A DNA stretch of 64,000 nucleotides. Source: Acanthaster planci. Lineage: Eukaryota > Echinodermata > Asteroidea > Valvatida > Acanthasteridae. A program made the position numbers and the translations under genes. Position 1 is the first letter of the stretch. Every line of letters starts with the position of its first letter. Positions 1 through 64,000 of this stretch are shown here, in pieces. The notes under the pieces are model-generated. The model was not told the origin of the DNA. It searched no databases and was given only the letters and a program-made list of their open reading frames with translations. The stretch is taken from assembly GCF_001949145.1 (NCBI RefSeq), contig NW_019091443.1, forward strand, positions 230,101 to 294,100, read 5' to 3'.

Positions 1-62279
<62,279 letters not shown>

Positions 62280-64000
62280 AAGGCGGCAGCCAAAATGTGG
62301 GAAATGGATATTCCAGGGACTTTAGCACAGCAAAGAACCATCATGTACCATTATGTCATGGCTGATTAACATGGCCTTTTCCTGTCAAGCTCCATTCATT
62401 GATCTGCAGTAATTTAAATACAGTTAGTTGAAGGTAATGCATACATTCAGTTTATAAAACAAATGTAAAAAAGTTGGGTGAAAGCTGTTCCTGGTGTATG
62501 CTGGACTGCAGCACAGGATATATTTGTGTGGGGTTGTGTCCACATGGTACTGTAATACTTAAGAATATGCGTGTAATCCAACTATATAGACAATGACGAC
62601 GATGTGTTCTAGCGGGAAACTTGGCAGTTATTTTCTTGTAATTGGTGGGTATTTACAAAATTCATCACCTTCACGGATGATGAGGTTGTATTTAAGACCT
62701 TGATTTACTTGCATGATTAGATTTTAGATGAGGAAGTCAGATACCATTAACATAGATGTGAATTTTAACAACACTTCTGATGTTTCTTGTCATTGAGAAT
62801 CATAGCAGATACTACATGGGGATGAATAGTAGAGAAAAGAAATTTGAGAAGAGAAATGGGGGATTCAAATCAGGATTTGTGAGTTTTTGATGCATATTTG
62901 ATATTTAAATGGGCTCTAGCTGTTATCATCTTAGATTTTAAATGGCTGAGGAAGTAAAATAGGAGGAAGAAAATACAAAATACTTTTCTTTAGCAAGTAG
63001 TGCACGATATTTGTCATCTTTGTGTAGATTTAAGTCATAATGTCTGCATGTGAAACAAAATATTGGCTGTTTTGATTGACTTACGTTGAAAAAAAAACCT
63101 ACTTTAATGTTTAAACCTTGTGGGTCAAAAATCCTCAGTTTCTGTAAACTTTTTGTTTTCTTTAATACTTATCACATCTTAATAGTGGTAAAAGGAAAAG
63201 AATTTACTGCAATACAAAGCTAGCCACAGCTGAAAATAGAAATCTAGAAAATGTTTAGAATATGTGGCTGATTTAGTTGGATATCTTTAGACGAGTTAAT
63301 GCTCTACATGTACATGTATGTTAGAGGAAAGGAAATGACAAGTTTGCTAACAATTAAAGTTCAGTGTCGTGAAAGTACAGTGTAGCTGTCCATAAGGTAA
63401 CTAAGGAAATTATTGTTGGAAAGCATATTTGTTTAATGATAGTTATGGGACTAAGCTCCCTGTAGAATAGTTCTTTCAGGAAAGCTTACATTTTTCGAAA
63501 GAAATGACTGGAGGCCATTTCCAATGTCTATAATCAATGCGTTTTTGGAAATTGCCAGTAGTAGTTCATTTTTGATTTGGCAGAGTACGTGCAAGCCTTC
63601 ACATGATCTGCATGGTTGCTGTCATCTATTACGTCAGTGTGCTTAACTGCAGTCATCTGAATTACAGCGTTTCCTGAACACTGAATTGGAGAGCAGAACA
63701 AACCATGACTGCAACTTTTGATTTTAGCTTTTCAACACTTTTTAGCCACAAGGAAATGTAATGCACAAATAGCAAGTGAATGACCTATAAATGATAACAC
63801 CTTATTATGAAGTTTGATATTTGGTTAATGCTGTGGATAATTTTAATGGTGTATTTCTTCAAGAATTCCCTTTAAAACATAAATGCATGCTACATATACC
63901 ACAATTAAACGTAATGATCTTTAAATTTAAAGTAGGTATTTACACATTGATCAAGTTTTGGTTTGGGGTTTTTTCATGTTTCTTTTTTTTTTAATATATT
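62280..64000 (+). other. Presumed 3' UTR and downstream flank
   Basis: This AT-rich sequence follows the TGA at 62277-62279. I find no canonical AATAAA. Possible variant polyadenylation signals are TATAAA at 62453-62458 and ATTAAA at 63353-63358 and 63904-63909. No downstream gene is visible before the window ends. Confidence 0.5.

Overview
The window is eukaryotic genomic DNA from a metazoan. It is dominated by one plus-strand gene, the cytoplasmic dynein 1 heavy chain (DYNC1H1 orthologue). I could place 81 consecutive coding exons between 1041 and 62279. Every intron is GT-AG, every junction keeps frame, and together the exons encode 4100 residues plus a TGA stop. Roughly the first 550 residues, the promoter and the 5' UTR lie upstream of the window. 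GC-rich exons in AT-rich introns of about 150-2000 bp, frequent TACATGTA-type words and the mix of small repeats suggest a marine invertebrate, perhaps an invertebrate deuterostome such as amphioxus, a hemichordate or an echinoderm. The species cannot be fixed from the sequence alone.

Layout: 1-1040 is intron upstream of the first visible exon. 1041-10261 encodes the cargo-binding tail, 10666-18082 the linker, 18449-22038 AAA1, 23182-27544 AAA2, 27823-31418 AAA3, and 32045-37544 AAA4. 37973-41461 encodes the stalk coiled coil with the microtubule-binding domain, 41920-46533 AAA5, 47074-50033 a divergent AAA5/AAA6 connector, 51010-54462 AAA6, and 55162-62279 the C-terminal domain. The 1.7 kb after the stop is presumed 3' UTR and flank. 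All four expected P-loops (AAA1-AAA4) and their Walker B partners are intact, so the gene looks functional. Two assembly gaps (18978-19089 and 58645-59100) fall in introns.

The introns carry many small, mostly non-autonomous mobile elements and foldback structures. They include TTAA- or CTAA-flanked elements with CCC-type ends, a Tc1/mariner-type MITE with near-perfect terminal repeats, a tRNA-derived SINE, an element with 130-bp terminal inverted repeats, a retroelement 3' tail, and several long hairpins. Two retroelement-related copies share a minus-strand motif that resembles a hammerhead ribozyme core. Its main stem is maintained by a compensatory base-pair change, which makes it the best candidate for something unusual here. 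I see no second protein-coding gene, no tRNA or rRNA gene and no CRISPR array. Introns not mentioned individually showed me nothing I could support.
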